From: Chloroflexota bacterium
GTDB taxonomy: Bacteria; Chloroflexota; Limnocylindria; Limnocylindrales; CSP1-4
Length of the DNA: 12,650 bases
Assembly: GCA_021785115.1 (NCBI GenBank)
Contig: JAJYGO010000440.1
Span: forward strand, 1 to 12,650
Direction: 5' to 3'
The translations under genes were made by a program, and so were the position numbers. Positions within the stretch are counted from its first letter, which is position 1, and every line of letters begins with the position of its first letter. The notes below the pieces were generated by a model, which made no database searches, was not told the origin of the DNA, and worked only from the letters and a program-made list of their open reading frames with translations. Of this stretch, positions 5,757-12,650 are shown one piece after another.

Positions 5757-7190
5757 CTACCGGTACTGCTCGGTCAGCATCCCGTGGGCGTCGAAGGCGA
5801 TCGGGTGGGGCGGCTCGACCAGCTCGCAACGCCCGCCGGCCAGGACCTCGGGGAGTGCCGGCTCGCTCACGTAGAGCCACTCAAGGTGCTTGGTGTCGGG
5901 GGCCCGCACGATGCGGGCGGTCTCCGGGGTCACCCGCAGGCAGCAGGCCAGCGCGATCGCCAGCGCCTCCCGGTCAGTGTCGACGGTCAGGGCCACGCGG
6001 GCGCCCTCGGGGGTCTTGGCGGTGACGCAGTTCATGTACGTCTTGGCGGTGTCGATGGCGTCCACCAGGCGGCGCAGCACGACGTCGGCCATCCCGACGC
6101 CCACCGCGTTGCCCTCCGTGGCCGCGGTCAGCCCGCGCGCCACGATGCGCTGGACCGCGGGGCCCGCGCCGGTCGGCCCGGTGTAGTAGCGGCCCACCAC
6201 GTTGGAGTCCATGCCGAGCCCGCTCACGTCCTTGCCGATCTCGTCGAGGATGAGGACGTCGAGCGCGTCGAGCGGCAGGCGGGCCAGGAGGTCGGTCGAC
6301 ATCGCCAGCAGCTCGGGCTCCCGGCTCGCGATGCGGCCGGCCGGCACCGCCTCCACGTGGCGCAGCCGGGCGAACCCGTTCTCGACAAGGGCGAGGCCGA
6401 AGGGGATGGGGGCGTGGGTCAGGGTGAAGGCGGCCACCTCGGGGATCAGCGCGTGGAAGACCGCGAACCCCTCCCGGTGGAACGTGTCGGCGCCCTGCTG
6501 CTTGCCGAGGCCGATGGCGATCATCTTGGCGAGGCCGCTCTGCACCGGCCCGGAGAAGTCGGTGTGGACCTTCACCCGGTTCACCGGGATGATCGCGTCG
6601 GCGCCCTCGAAGGCCTCCCGGTCGAGGTGGACCGGTACCCCTGGGCGCACCTCGCCGAGCGCCACCGTCGCCATGCTGGCCCGGATCTCGCAGCCCATCG
6701 CCTGCGGCGTGATGCCATAGCCGGCCAGGACCTCGCGCTGCCCCTCCGCGGTGGCGCCGCCGTGGCTGCCCATGGCCGGGATGATGAAGACCGACGCGCC
6801 GGCCTCCGCCAGCCGTTCCACGGTGGCACGGATCACCTGGTCGATGCGGTCGATACCGCGGCTCCCGGCGGCGATGCAGACGCGCATCCCCGGCCGGATC
6901 GTCCCCATCACCGGCTCGAGTGCGGCACGGACCGCCCCGCGCACATCGTCGATCTCGGCGGGATCGAAGCGCTGGCGCACCAGGGCCCAGGCGGGCAGCG
7001 ACCCACGCACGAACACCGCGAACGGCCCACCCGGGCCCAGGCCGGCCGGCGCCCCTCCTGCGGGGCCGCTCTCCCCCGGCTCCCCGCCCGACGGCGCCGA
7101 AGCGGGGAGCACCGGTGGGTCGCTCAGCCGCCCCTCACTCTCGCGATGTCCGTGCGACCCCTCGCTCGCGCCGGGCTGTCTGCCGTCCAA
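5757..7190 (-). CDS. LarA/DUF2088 family nickel-pincer isomerase, candidate aldonate C2 epimerase
   Basis: A 477-residue homologue of nickel-dependent lactate racemase LarA. LarA uses a nickel-pincer nucleotide and removes and returns a hydride at the alpha carbon of a 2-hydroxy acid. Key residues are visible: SRGI (Arg111), GSHGGAT (His143), NRVKVHTDF (His209), SGLAKM (Lys222) and DTFH (His238). The spacings His143-His209 (66) and Lys222-His238 (16) equal those of the Lactiplantibacillus plantarum LarA residues H108/H174 and K184/H200 as I recall them. The protein resembles the divergent 'group 22' homologues more than lactate racemase. It starts at TTG 7190 behind a very strong ribosome site; about 55 Pro/Gly-rich residues precede the domain. 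Neighbours act on mannonate and gluconate, which differ only at C2, so D-mannonate/D-gluconate epimerisation is proposed. Cofactor genes larB, larC and larE are not in the window and would have to be elsewhere. Confidence 0.85.
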   Translation of the reverse strand: MDGRQPGASEGSHGHRESEGRLSDPPVLPASAPSGGEPGESGPAGGAPAGLGPGGPFAVFVRGSLPAWALVRQRFDPAEIDDVRGAVRAALEPVMGTIRPGMRVCIAAGSRGIDRIDQVIRATVERLAEAGASVFIIPAMGSHGGATAEGQREVLAGYGITPQAMGCEIRASMATVALGEVRPGVPVHLDREAFEGADAIIPVNRVKVHTDFSGPVQSGLAKMIAIGLGKQQGADTFHREGFAVFHALIPEVAAFTLTHAPIPFGLALVENGFARLRHVEAVPAGRIASREPELLAMSTDLLARLPLDALDVLILDEIGKDVSGLGMDSNVVGRYYTGPTGAGPAVQRIVARGLTAATEGNAVGVGMADVVLRRLVDAIDTAKTYMNCVTAKTPEGARVALTVDTDREALAIALACCLRVTPETARIVRAPDTKHLEWLYVSEPALPEVLAGGRCELVEPPHPIAFDAHGMLTEQYR

Positions 7191-7194
7191 GTCG

Positions 7195-7204
7195 CCTCTC
7201 CTCC
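7195..7204 (-). promoter_or_regulatory. Strong ribosome binding site for the TTG start of the LarA homologue
   Basis: On the minus strand GGAGGAGAGG sits in the 16-nt gap between the SDR stop and TTG 7190. Its GGAGGAG core is 7 nt from the TTG. The quality and placement of this site are the reason for accepting a rare TTG start and the low-complexity N-terminal extension. Confidence 0.8.
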
Positions 7205-7206
7205 GG

Positions 7207-7974
7207 CTAGATCGTCATCGCGGTGAAGCCGCCGTCCACCCGCACGATGGCCCCCGTCACGAACCCCGAGGCCCGCGCGGAGGCCAGCCAGACCGTCGTG
7301 CCCACGAGCTCGTCCGGCTCGCCGAGCCGGCCGGCCGGCGTGTGGCCGAGGATGGCCGCCACGCGCTCCTCCGAGAGCAGCCTGCGGTTCTGCTCGGCCG
7401 GGAAGAAGCCGGGCGCGATCGCATTCACGCGGATCCCGTGGGGCGCCAGCTCCCGCGCCAGGTACTGGGTCAGGTTGTTGAGCCCCGCCTTCGAGACCGA
7501 GTAGGTCGCGACCTTCGAGAGCGGCGGCCCCGACGATGCGGAGGAGAGGTTGATGATCGAGCCACCGAGGCCGTTGGCGACCATCGAGCCGCCGAAGACC
7601 TGGCAGGCGAGAAAGACGGACGTCAGGTTCGCGTCGAGGATGGCGTGCCACTCCTCGAGGCCGATCTCGAAGAACGGAGTCGAGCTGTTCACGCCGGGCG
7701 CGTTGACCAGCACCGTCACCGGCCCGAGGCGTTCCTCGGTCTCCCGCCGCGCCGCCTCGAGGGACGCGGGATCGGTGGCGTCGACGGCCACGAAGGTGGC
7801 CCGCACGCCGGCGGCCTCGAGCGCGGCAACACGGGCGGCCCCCCGCTCGGCCGAGCGACCCAGCACGGCCACCACCGCGCCCGCCTCGCCGAGCCCCTGG
7901 GCGAGCGCGCCGCCCAGGACGCCCGTGCCGCCGATCACCGCGGCGACGGTGCCGGTGAGGTCGAAGCGGTCCAT
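7207..7974 (-). CDS. SDR-family D-mannonate oxidoreductase (fructuronate reductase), UxuB-like
   Basis: A 255-residue short-chain dehydrogenase. The Rossmann motif is IGGTGVLGG (14-22), the mid-domain motif is VNAPG (90-94), and the catalytic set is Asn116, Ser145 and the YSVSK pair Tyr158/Lys162. The C-terminal half carries a signature of the SDR-type fructuronate reductase (as in Bacillus subtilis UxuB/YjmF): VNAIAPGFFPAEQNR, then HTPAGRLGEPDEL, GTTVWL, and FVTG followed by VDGGF. These features separate it from generic ketoacyl reductases. It would interconvert D-fructuronate and D-mannonate with NAD(P)H in the cytoplasm. ATG 7974 is preceded by AGGAGGA (7981-7987) at 6 nt. It lies 33 nt after the gluconokinase stop and 16 nt before the LarA homologue. 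A related activity, such as 5-keto-gluconate or tagaturonate reduction, is possible. Confidence 0.85.
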   Translation of the reverse strand: MDRFDLTGTVAAVIGGTGVLGGALAQGLGEAGAVVAVLGRSAERGAARVAALEAAGVRATFVAVDATDPASLEAARRETEERLGPVTVLVNAPGVNSSTPFFEIGLEEWHAILDANLTSVFLACQVFGGSMVANGLGGSIINLSSASSGPPLSKVATYSVSKAGLNNLTQYLARELAPHGIRVNAIAPGFFPAEQNRRLLSEERVAAILGHTPAGRLGEPDELVGTTVWLASARASGFVTGAIVRVDGGFTAMTI

Positions 7975-7980
7975 GCGAGT

Positions 7981-7987
7981 TCCTCCT
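7981..7987 (-). promoter_or_regulatory. Ribosome binding site of the SDR gene
   Basis: AGGAGGA on the minus strand, 6 nt before ATG 7974, within the 33-nt gap after the gluconokinase stop. It is a near-perfect anti-16S match and fixes the SDR start. Confidence 0.8.
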
Positions 7988-8007
7988 GGTTGCGTCGGTG
8001 CGGCCGT

Positions 8008-9510
8008 CTACCCGGAATCCGCCACGCCGTCGGCTGCGACCGCACGCAGGGCCGCCTGCTGGAGCCGCATCTGTTCCCTGAGCGCGTCGAACGCCCGATG
8101 TTGCCGTTCGTAGACGGGACGATCGGGGCCCGGTGTGTGGATCCGGCCCGGCTGGACCGGCGGAGCACCGGTGCCCGCAGGCAGGCGGTCGAGCGCCCGG
8201 AGCCCGAGCAGCGCTGCGCCGGTGGCCGACGCATCCGCCGCCTCGACGGCCATCAGCGGGACGCCGAGCACGTCGGCCACGATCTGTCCCCAGAGCGGCG
8301 TCCGGGTGATGCCGCCGGTCAGCCGCGTGATCTCGCCAGCCGCGGAGGGCGCCGGCAGTGCCTGCCAGACGTCGGCCAGGCAGTGGGCGACCCCCTCCAG
8401 CGCCGCGCGCGCCAGGTGCGCGCGGCCGTGCTCGAGCCGGAGCCCGTACAGCATCGCCGGATCGTCCGGCGTCCAGGAAGGGCTCCGCTCACCGGTGAGG
8501 TAGGGGAGGAGGAAGACGCCGTCTGCGCCGGCGGCCACGCGCGCCGCATCGGCAGCCAGCCGGGCGAACCCTGCGGCCGGCGACAACCCCGGGTACTGGA
8601 GCGCGCGCACCCAGTCCAGCACCAGCCCGCCGTTGTTGATCGCGCCGCCGATCAGCCAGCGGTCCTCGTCCACCACGTAGCACCACGTCCGCTCGGACGG
8701 GTCGACCCAGGGCCGCGCGGCCAGCTGGCGCACGGCACCGCTGGTGCCGACGGTGACGACGGCGTGCCCCGGCGTCGAGATGCCCGTGCCCAGGTTCGCC
8801 ATCGCGCCGTCGCTGCCGCCGGCCACGACCGGCAGTCCGGGCGGCAGGCCGGTCTCCGCCGCGACGTTGCGCCGCAGCCCGCCGACCACCGACGCGGACG
8901 GCACCAGCGGCGCGAGCTGTCCGGGCCGGACGCGGGCCGCGGCCAGGGCATCGGGGTCCCAGGTGTGCGTCGCGACGTCGAGCAGGCCGGTGGTGGACGC
9001 CATGCCGACGTCGATCGCCCATGTCCCGGTCAGCGCATGCAGGATCCAGTCCTTGAGCCCGACGTACCGGGCGGTCCGGCGGGCGACGTCCGGCGCCTCG
9101 TCGGCCCACCAGCGGAGACGGACCGGGTGATAGGTCGATCGGATCGGGCAGCCCGTGCGCGCGTACAGGCACGGTACGTCCACCTCGGCGCGGATGGGCG
9201 CCTCCAGGGCGGCCGCGCGGTTGTCGGCCCACGTCATCGCCGGCGCCAGCGGGTTGCCGTCGGCGTCCACGGGCAGGCAGCTGTGCATCGCCCCGCTGAG
9301 GGCGATCCCGATGGGCGCCACCGGGGAGGCCGAGGCGACCGCCCGCAGCACCCGGACGGCGGCGCCGCCGATCGTCTGCACGTCCTGCTCGGCCCACCCC
9401 CGACGCGGAACGCGCAGCGGGTAGGACTCGCTGGCCGACGCCACGGGGCGACCGTCCCCATCGAGGACCACTGCCTTGCAGCTGGTCGTGCCGAGGTCGA
9501 GCCCGATCAC
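8008..9510 (-). CDS. gntK: FGGY-family carbohydrate kinase, probable gluconokinase
   Basis: A 500-residue FGGY kinase with two RNase H-like lobes. Numbered from GTG 9510: the N-terminal phosphate loop GLDLGTTSCKAV (3-14), TWADNR (93-98) in the substrate lobe, GGSDGAMANLGTG (231-243) with the catalytic base Asp234, the adenosine-binding GTSGAVR (255-261), GGAINNGG (288-295), and PYLTGERSPSW in the second lobe. The TWADNR and GGAINNGG motifs are those of gluconokinases of the Bacillus GntK type rather than xylulo- or glycerol kinases. The reaction would be D-gluconate plus ATP to 6-phosphogluconate. The frame is open upstream to 9624, but GTG 9510 places the phosphate loop at the very N-terminus and overlaps the uxaC stop in a GTGA junction, implying translational coupling. 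It is the only kinase in the operon expected to feed central metabolism. A xylulokinase-like specificity cannot be fully excluded. Confidence 0.85.
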   Translation of the reverse strand: MIGLDLGTTSCKAVVLDGDGRPVASASESYPLRVPRRGWAEQDVQTIGGAAVRVLRAVASASPVAPIGIALSGAMHSCLPVDADGNPLAPAMTWADNRAAALEAPIRAEVDVPCLYARTGCPIRSTYHPVRLRWWADEAPDVARRTARYVGLKDWILHALTGTWAIDVGMASTTGLLDVATHTWDPDALAAARVRPGQLAPLVPSASVVGGLRRNVAAETGLPPGLPVVAGGSDGAMANLGTGISTPGHAVVTVGTSGAVRQLAARPWVDPSERTWCYVVDEDRWLIGGAINNGGLVLDWVRALQYPGLSPAAGFARLAADAARVAAGADGVFLLPYLTGERSPSWTPDDPAMLYGLRLEHGRAHLARAALEGVAHCLADVWQALPAPSAAGEITRLTGGITRTPLWGQIVADVLGVPLMAVEAADASATGAALLGLRALDRLPAGTGAPPVQPGRIHTPGPDRPVYERQHRAFDALREQMRLQQAALRAVAADGVADSG

Positions 9511-10958
9511 GCTGCGCCATCCAGGCGGTATGCCCGCCGCGCGAGGCGATCCGCGAGATCGACCGCCATCTCGCCGGCGGTTGCCTCGTCCACCACGTGG
9601 CGGACCACGAGCCCCGCCAGCCACCCCGCCGTCGCGCGGCGCCAGACGTCATGGCGGGCGGGGATCGAGCAGAACGCCCGCGTGTCGTCGTTGAAGCCGG
9701 CCAGGTTCGCGAGGCCCGCCGTCTCCGTCACGGCGTCGAGGTAGCGGGCGATCCCGTTGAGGCTGTCGTGGAACCACCAGGGCGGCCCGAGACGCAGGGC
9801 CGGATAGTGCCCGGCCAGGGGCGCGAGTTCGCGAGCGTACGCCGACTCGTCGAGCGTGAACAGGATGAGGCGAAGGCGCTCGTCGTTCCCGAAGCGGTCG
9901 AGCAGCGGGCGGAGGTTCCGGGTGAACTCCGCCGCCACCGGGATGTCGGCGCCCATGTCCGGCCCGAACCGCTCGAAGAGAGGGCGGTTGTGGTTGCGGA
10001 ACGACCCGACGTGGAGCTGCATGACGAGGCCGTCCTCGACGCTCATCCGGGCCAGCTCGATCAGCAGGTGACCGGTGTAGCGCCGGGCTTCGTCCTCCGA
10101 CGCCCGTCCGAGCAGCGCGTGGCGGAGGATGGTGTCGGCCTCGAGTGGTTCGAGCGGCGCCGTGTACGCAGTCTCGGCGCCGTGGTCGGTTGCCACTGCC
10201 CCCATCGAGCGGAAGTACGCCCGCCGGTCCTCGAGCGCCCCGATGAGTCCGGCCGTCGTCGTGATCTCGCGCCCGACGGCCGCGGAGAGCGCGTCCAGGC
10301 GATCGCGCCAGCCAGGGGCGCCCAGGTTGACGACCCCATCGGGCCGGAACGTCGGGCGGACATCCCCGCTCCAGCCCGAGTCCCGCAGCGCCCCGTGGGC
10401 GTCGAGCGGGTCGGCCGCGTCGTCGGTCGTGCACAGCACCTCGATCCGGAAGCGCTCGAAGAGGGCCCGGGGGCGGAACGCCGGCTGCCGGAGCCGCGCC
10501 TCGATCTCGTCGTAGATCGCCTGCGCGTTCCCGCTCCCGAGCGGCTCCCCGATGCCGAAGACCTCCGAGAGCTCATGCGTGAACCACGCGGCCGACGGGG
10601 TTCCCCGGAAGAGCGCCTGGTGGTCCGCGAAGATCTGCCAGGCGCGCCGGTGCTCCTGCTCGGTTCCCCGGTCTGTGCCGCCGGGGCCGCCCGAACGGGG
10701 CCGGATCCCGAGCGACTCCAGCGCGACGCCCTGCGAGTAGAGCATCCGGAAGACGTAGTGGTCGGGGATGATGAAGAGCTCGGTCGGCGTCCCGAACGTG
10801 GCGTCCGGTTCGGCCAGCAGGCGGGGGTCCACGTGGCCGTGGGGGCTGACGATCGGGAGGTCCGCCACGTGCGCGTAGAGCGTGCGCGCGATGCGCCGCT
10901 GTGCGGGGTCCGGCGGGAGAAAGCGGTCGGCGGCGAGCGATGGCTGCGGTGGGGTCAT
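9507..10958 (-). CDS. uxaC: Uronate isomerase (glucuronate/galacturonate isomerase)
   Basis: A 483-residue member of the amidohydrolase-fold uronate isomerases (EC 5.3.1.12; Escherichia coli UxaC is about 470). It converts D-glucuronate to D-fructuronate or D-galacturonate to D-tagaturonate. Landmarks from ATG 10958: SPHGHVDP (His40 and His42, metal ligands), CTTDDAADPLDAH, MQLHVGSFRNHN (metal-binding His), GPPWWFHD, and the closing GFNDDTRAF (Asp425) with ARHDVWRR. ATG 10958 has GAGG three bases upstream; the frame also opens at GTG 10967 without a ribosome site. TAAGCT on the minus strand (10971-10976) could be a -10 box just before the gene, but no -35 is seen. It is the first gene of the operon, lies 57 bp after the GH25 gene, and its stop overlaps the gluconokinase start. 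It supplies the entry step of the pathway. Confidence 0.93.
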   Translation of the reverse strand: MTPPQPSLAADRFLPPDPAQRRIARTLYAHVADLPIVSPHGHVDPRLLAEPDATFGTPTELFIIPDHYVFRMLYSQGVALESLGIRPRSGGPGGTDRGTEQEHRRAWQIFADHQALFRGTPSAAWFTHELSEVFGIGEPLGSGNAQAIYDEIEARLRQPAFRPRALFERFRIEVLCTTDDAADPLDAHGALRDSGWSGDVRPTFRPDGVVNLGAPGWRDRLDALSAAVGREITTTAGLIGALEDRRAYFRSMGAVATDHGAETAYTAPLEPLEADTILRHALLGRASEDEARRYTGHLLIELARMSVEDGLVMQLHVGSFRNHNRPLFERFGPDMGADIPVAAEFTRNLRPLLDRFGNDERLRLILFTLDESAYARELAPLAGHYPALRLGPPWWFHDSLNGIARYLDAVTETAGLANLAGFNDDTRAFCSIPARHDVWRRATAGWLAGLVVRHVVDEATAGEMAVDLADRLARRAYRLDGAA

Positions 10959-11014
10959 GTGCCTCACCGCAGCTTAGCGGATGTGCGGCGCGCGGCCAGC
11001 TCCGGATCCCGGAC

Positions 11015-12650
11015 CTAGTAGACCGAGTAGCGCTCCGGCGCGGTCCAGTAGCTGTTCGCGTTGGTGCCGGTGGGATCCCCGACGGCGCGCACGTACCACG
11101 ATCCGCGCGTGCTGAACGTCCAGGTCCAGCTCGCGCGCCCGTTTCCGTCGGCGTACACGTCCCGCTTCGTGACGAAGACCCAGTGCCCGGCGACCTGGCG
11201 CCAGAACTGGAACGTGACCTCCGCCCGGGCCAGCGTCGGCCCGATGGGGCGCACGGTGGCGGTGAAGGCGACCTTCGTCCCCGCTGCCACGCTGGTCACC
11301 TTTCCGAGGCTGGTGGGCCGCAGCACGATGAGTTGTCGCACCACGACGCGCACCGGCGTGCTGGCACCCGGCCCCAGGTCCGGCGTGCCGGCGTAGGCAA
11401 CCCGGAACTGCGTGTTGACCGGCGGCGTGTAGGTGAAGGTGGCGTGCCCGTTGGCGTCCGTGGTCGTGGTGGCCACGTCCGACCACTGCGACTCGTTCTG
11501 CTGCATGCGCTGCAGCGTCACGGTCCGATTGGCACCGTACTGCTGGATCTGGGCACTCAGCGTGACCGGCTTGCCCCAGGCGATCACGCTCACGTCCGAG
11601 GTGAGGGCCAGCTGGGCCGCCGGGACCGTGACCGTGAAGACCGCCGGCGCGCTGCTGCCACCGCCCGGCGCCTGGTTCTGGACCATCACCGACCCGGTGC
11701 CGGGGCTGGCGGTGAAGGCGGCGGGGACGACCGCCGTCAGCTGGGACGACGAGTCGACGGTGGTGGCGAGCGGGGTCCCGTTCCAGTACGCCGTGGAGAC
11801 GCCCGACTCGAAGTTGGCGCCCTGGACCGTGAGATCGAGGTCACCGCCCCCCGCGGGGGCCGTGGCGGGCGCAATGGCGGCGAGGATCGCCGGCGGGTTG
11901 GGCGGGATCACGACAGGCGGCGGGACGTAGGTGTAGATGAAGGAGACCGGGGCGAGGTCCGTGCCGTTGTAGCGGTCCAGGTCCACGCACCCGGAGATCC
12001 CGAGGACGGAGCCGCAGTTCGAGTACTGCCAGAACGTCCAGCCGTGCCCGCCCCAGTTGTTGGCGGGGACGGTCGGCGTCGTTGTCGCCCAGTGTGCGAT
12101 CCAGAGCACGGCGTAGCCCTGGTCGGCGAACATGGTGGTGTCGCCCATGCTGTTGGACCAGAACGACGGGCTGGTGTAGATCATCGGCCGGACGCCCAGC
12201 TTGGCGTACACCTCGCCCAGCCACGCCCCAACCCAGGCCTGCAGTGCCGGCACGGACAGGCCACCGGTCTGCTCGAGGTCGAGCGCCGGGACGAGATCGC
12301 CCGGCAGCAGGTATGCGTTGTTGACGAACCAGTCGGCCTGCAGCACCGCATCGTTGGGCGCGGGGGAGGGGTTGGCGAAGTGGTACGCCGAGACCAGGAG
12401 ACCCGCGGCGCGGGCGGCGGCGTGGTTGGCCGCGTAGGTGGGATCCGCGTAGGCCTCGCCCTCGGTGGCCTTCATCACCACGAACCGCTTGCCTGCGCTG
12501 GCCACGGCCGGCCAGTTGACCGTCCCCTGGTAGTGGCTGACGTCCAGTCCCTCGAGGTAGGACGGCGGGGGCGGAGGCGGTGACGTGGACGGCTGGAAGA
12601 GGCCGGTGGCCGCGTAGGCCACGCTCACGCCGAACAGGGTGGAGACGCTG
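11015..12650 (-). CDS. Secreted GH25 muramidase-like protein with IPT/TIG and Ig-like domains (5' truncated)
   Basis: The frame is open to the window edge. The first visible residues (SVSTLFGVSVAYAA, followed by TGLF) look like the hydrophobic end of a signal peptide with an AYA-A cleavage site, so the true start lies beyond 12650; GTG 12628 would be inside it. Numbering from 12628: a Pro-rich linker (13-22), then a GH25 lysozyme domain (about 25-225) with GLDVSHYQG (Asp29), MKATEG, VSAYHFANP, ALDLEQ (Asp117/Glu119, the catalytic pair), MIYTSPSFW, WIAHW, WTFWQYS and CVDLDRYNG (Asp216). Cys205/Cys214 could form a disulfide. A second Pro-rich linker leads to an IPT/TIG domain (about 247-334) and two more beta-sandwich Ig-like modules (about 338-425 and 430-537). 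GH25 enzymes cleave the MurNAc-GlcNAc bond of peptidoglycan; the beta modules probably hold or space the enzyme at the cell surface. No anchor or sorting signal is seen at the C-terminus. Confidence 0.88.
   Translation of the reverse strand, partial: SVSTLFGVSVAYAATGLFQPSTSPPPPPPSYLEGLDVSHYQGTVNWPAVASAGKRFVVMKATEGEAYADPTYAANHAAARAAGLLVSAYHFANPSPAPNDAVLQADWFVNNAYLLPGDLVPALDLEQTGGLSVPALQAWVGAWLGEVYAKLGVRPMIYTSPSFWSNSMGDTTMFADQGYAVLWIAHWATTTPTVPANNWGGHGWTFWQYSNCGSVLGISGCVDLDRYNGTDLAPVSFIYTYVPPPVVIPPNPPAILAAIAPATAPAGGGDLDLTVQGANFESGVSTAYWNGTPLATTVDSSSQLTAVVPAAFTASPGTGSVMVQNQAPGGGSSAPAVFTVTVPAAQLALTSDVSVIAWGKPVTLSAQIQQYGANRTVTLQRMQQNESQWSDVATTTTDANGHATFTYTPPVNTQFRVAYAGTPDLGPGASTPVRVVVRQLIVLRPTSLGKVTSVAAGTKVAFTATVRPIGPTLARAEVTFQFWRQVAGHWVFVTKRDVYADGNGRASWTWTFSTRGSWYVRAVGDPTGTNANSYWTAPERYSVY

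Noticed and set aside
4923..7226. A 767-codon plus-strand open frame across the APH-fold and LarA genes
   Set aside because: Composition is typical of a GC-rich shadow frame and the opposite strand holds clear catalytic motifs.
6751..9744. A 997-codon plus-strand open frame opposite the kinase, SDR and LarA genes
   Set aside because: It is antisense to three well-recognised genes, is dominated by Arg/Gly/His/Pro, and has no domain likeness. Long antisense frames are expected where GC-rich codons remove stops.
11001..11013. Short inverted repeat TCCGG/CCGGA after the GH25 stop as a terminator
   Set aside because: Five base pairs with a 3-nt loop and no T-tract is too little to call; it could arise by chance at this GC content.
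10959..11014. A dedicated uxaC promoter or operator for a GntR/UxuR-type regulator
   Set aside because: Only TAAGCT (minus strand, 10971-10976) resembles a -10 box. No -35 box and no clear palindromic operator were found, and no regulator gene is in the window.
9597..12583. Two long plus-strand frames (9597-11018 and 10901-12583) opposite uxaC and the GH25 gene
   Set aside because: Both mirror genes with conserved family motifs on the minus strand; the frames lack motifs and ribosome sites.

Overview
The window is GC-rich bacterial DNA, roughly 70% G+C by eye. Genes are tightly packed, GTG and TTG starts are used, and gaps are short. The gene content suits a soil or freshwater Chloroflexota or deep-branching actinobacterial lineage: a stand-alone ChrB C-terminal domain beside an MFS carrier, a secreted GH25 protein with IPT and Ig-like modules, and a nickel-pincer (LarA-type) isomerase. 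This taxonomic guess is inference only. No tRNA, rRNA, CRISPR array, insertion sequence or phage gene was seen, and no stretch over 300 bases lacks a gene.

Left part, plus strand (1-4570). The window opens with the last codons of a probable ABC-2 type permease. Next come a VOC/glyoxalase-like protein, a RibD C-terminal/DHFR-like reductase, a ChrB C-terminal domain protein, an MFS transporter, a DUF302 protein and a HAD hydrolase of the haloacid dehalogenase type II group. The reductase overlaps the ChrB gene, and the MFS and DUF302 genes share an ATGA overlap, so ChrB-MFS-DUF302 looks like a small detoxification or export unit. The HAD gene has its own leader and RBS. The 148-bp gap at 4571-4718 separates converging transcription units and carries a hairpin just behind each stop codon.

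Middle part, minus strand (10958 down to 4719). Five genes form one tight operon, read right to left: uronate isomerase (uxaC), FGGY gluconokinase (gntK-like), SDR-type D-mannonate oxidoreductase/fructuronate reductase (uxuB-like), a LarA/DUF2088 nickel-pincer isomerase, and an aminoglycoside-phosphotransferase-fold kinase. Junctions are a 4-nt overlap, 33, 16 and 12 nt. The set suggests a complete but unusual route: D-glucuronate to D-fructuronate (UxaC), to D-mannonate (SDR), to D-gluconate by C2 epimerisation (LarA homologue), to 6-phosphogluconate (gluconokinase). It would bypass mannonate dehydratase (UxuA) and KDG kinase. This is the most interesting hypothesis in the window. The individual family calls are strong; the joined pathway is inference.

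Right end, minus strand (12650 to 11015). A secreted GH25 muramidase-like protein with one IPT/TIG domain and two further Ig-like modules. Its 5' end, including the start of the signal peptide, lies outside the window.
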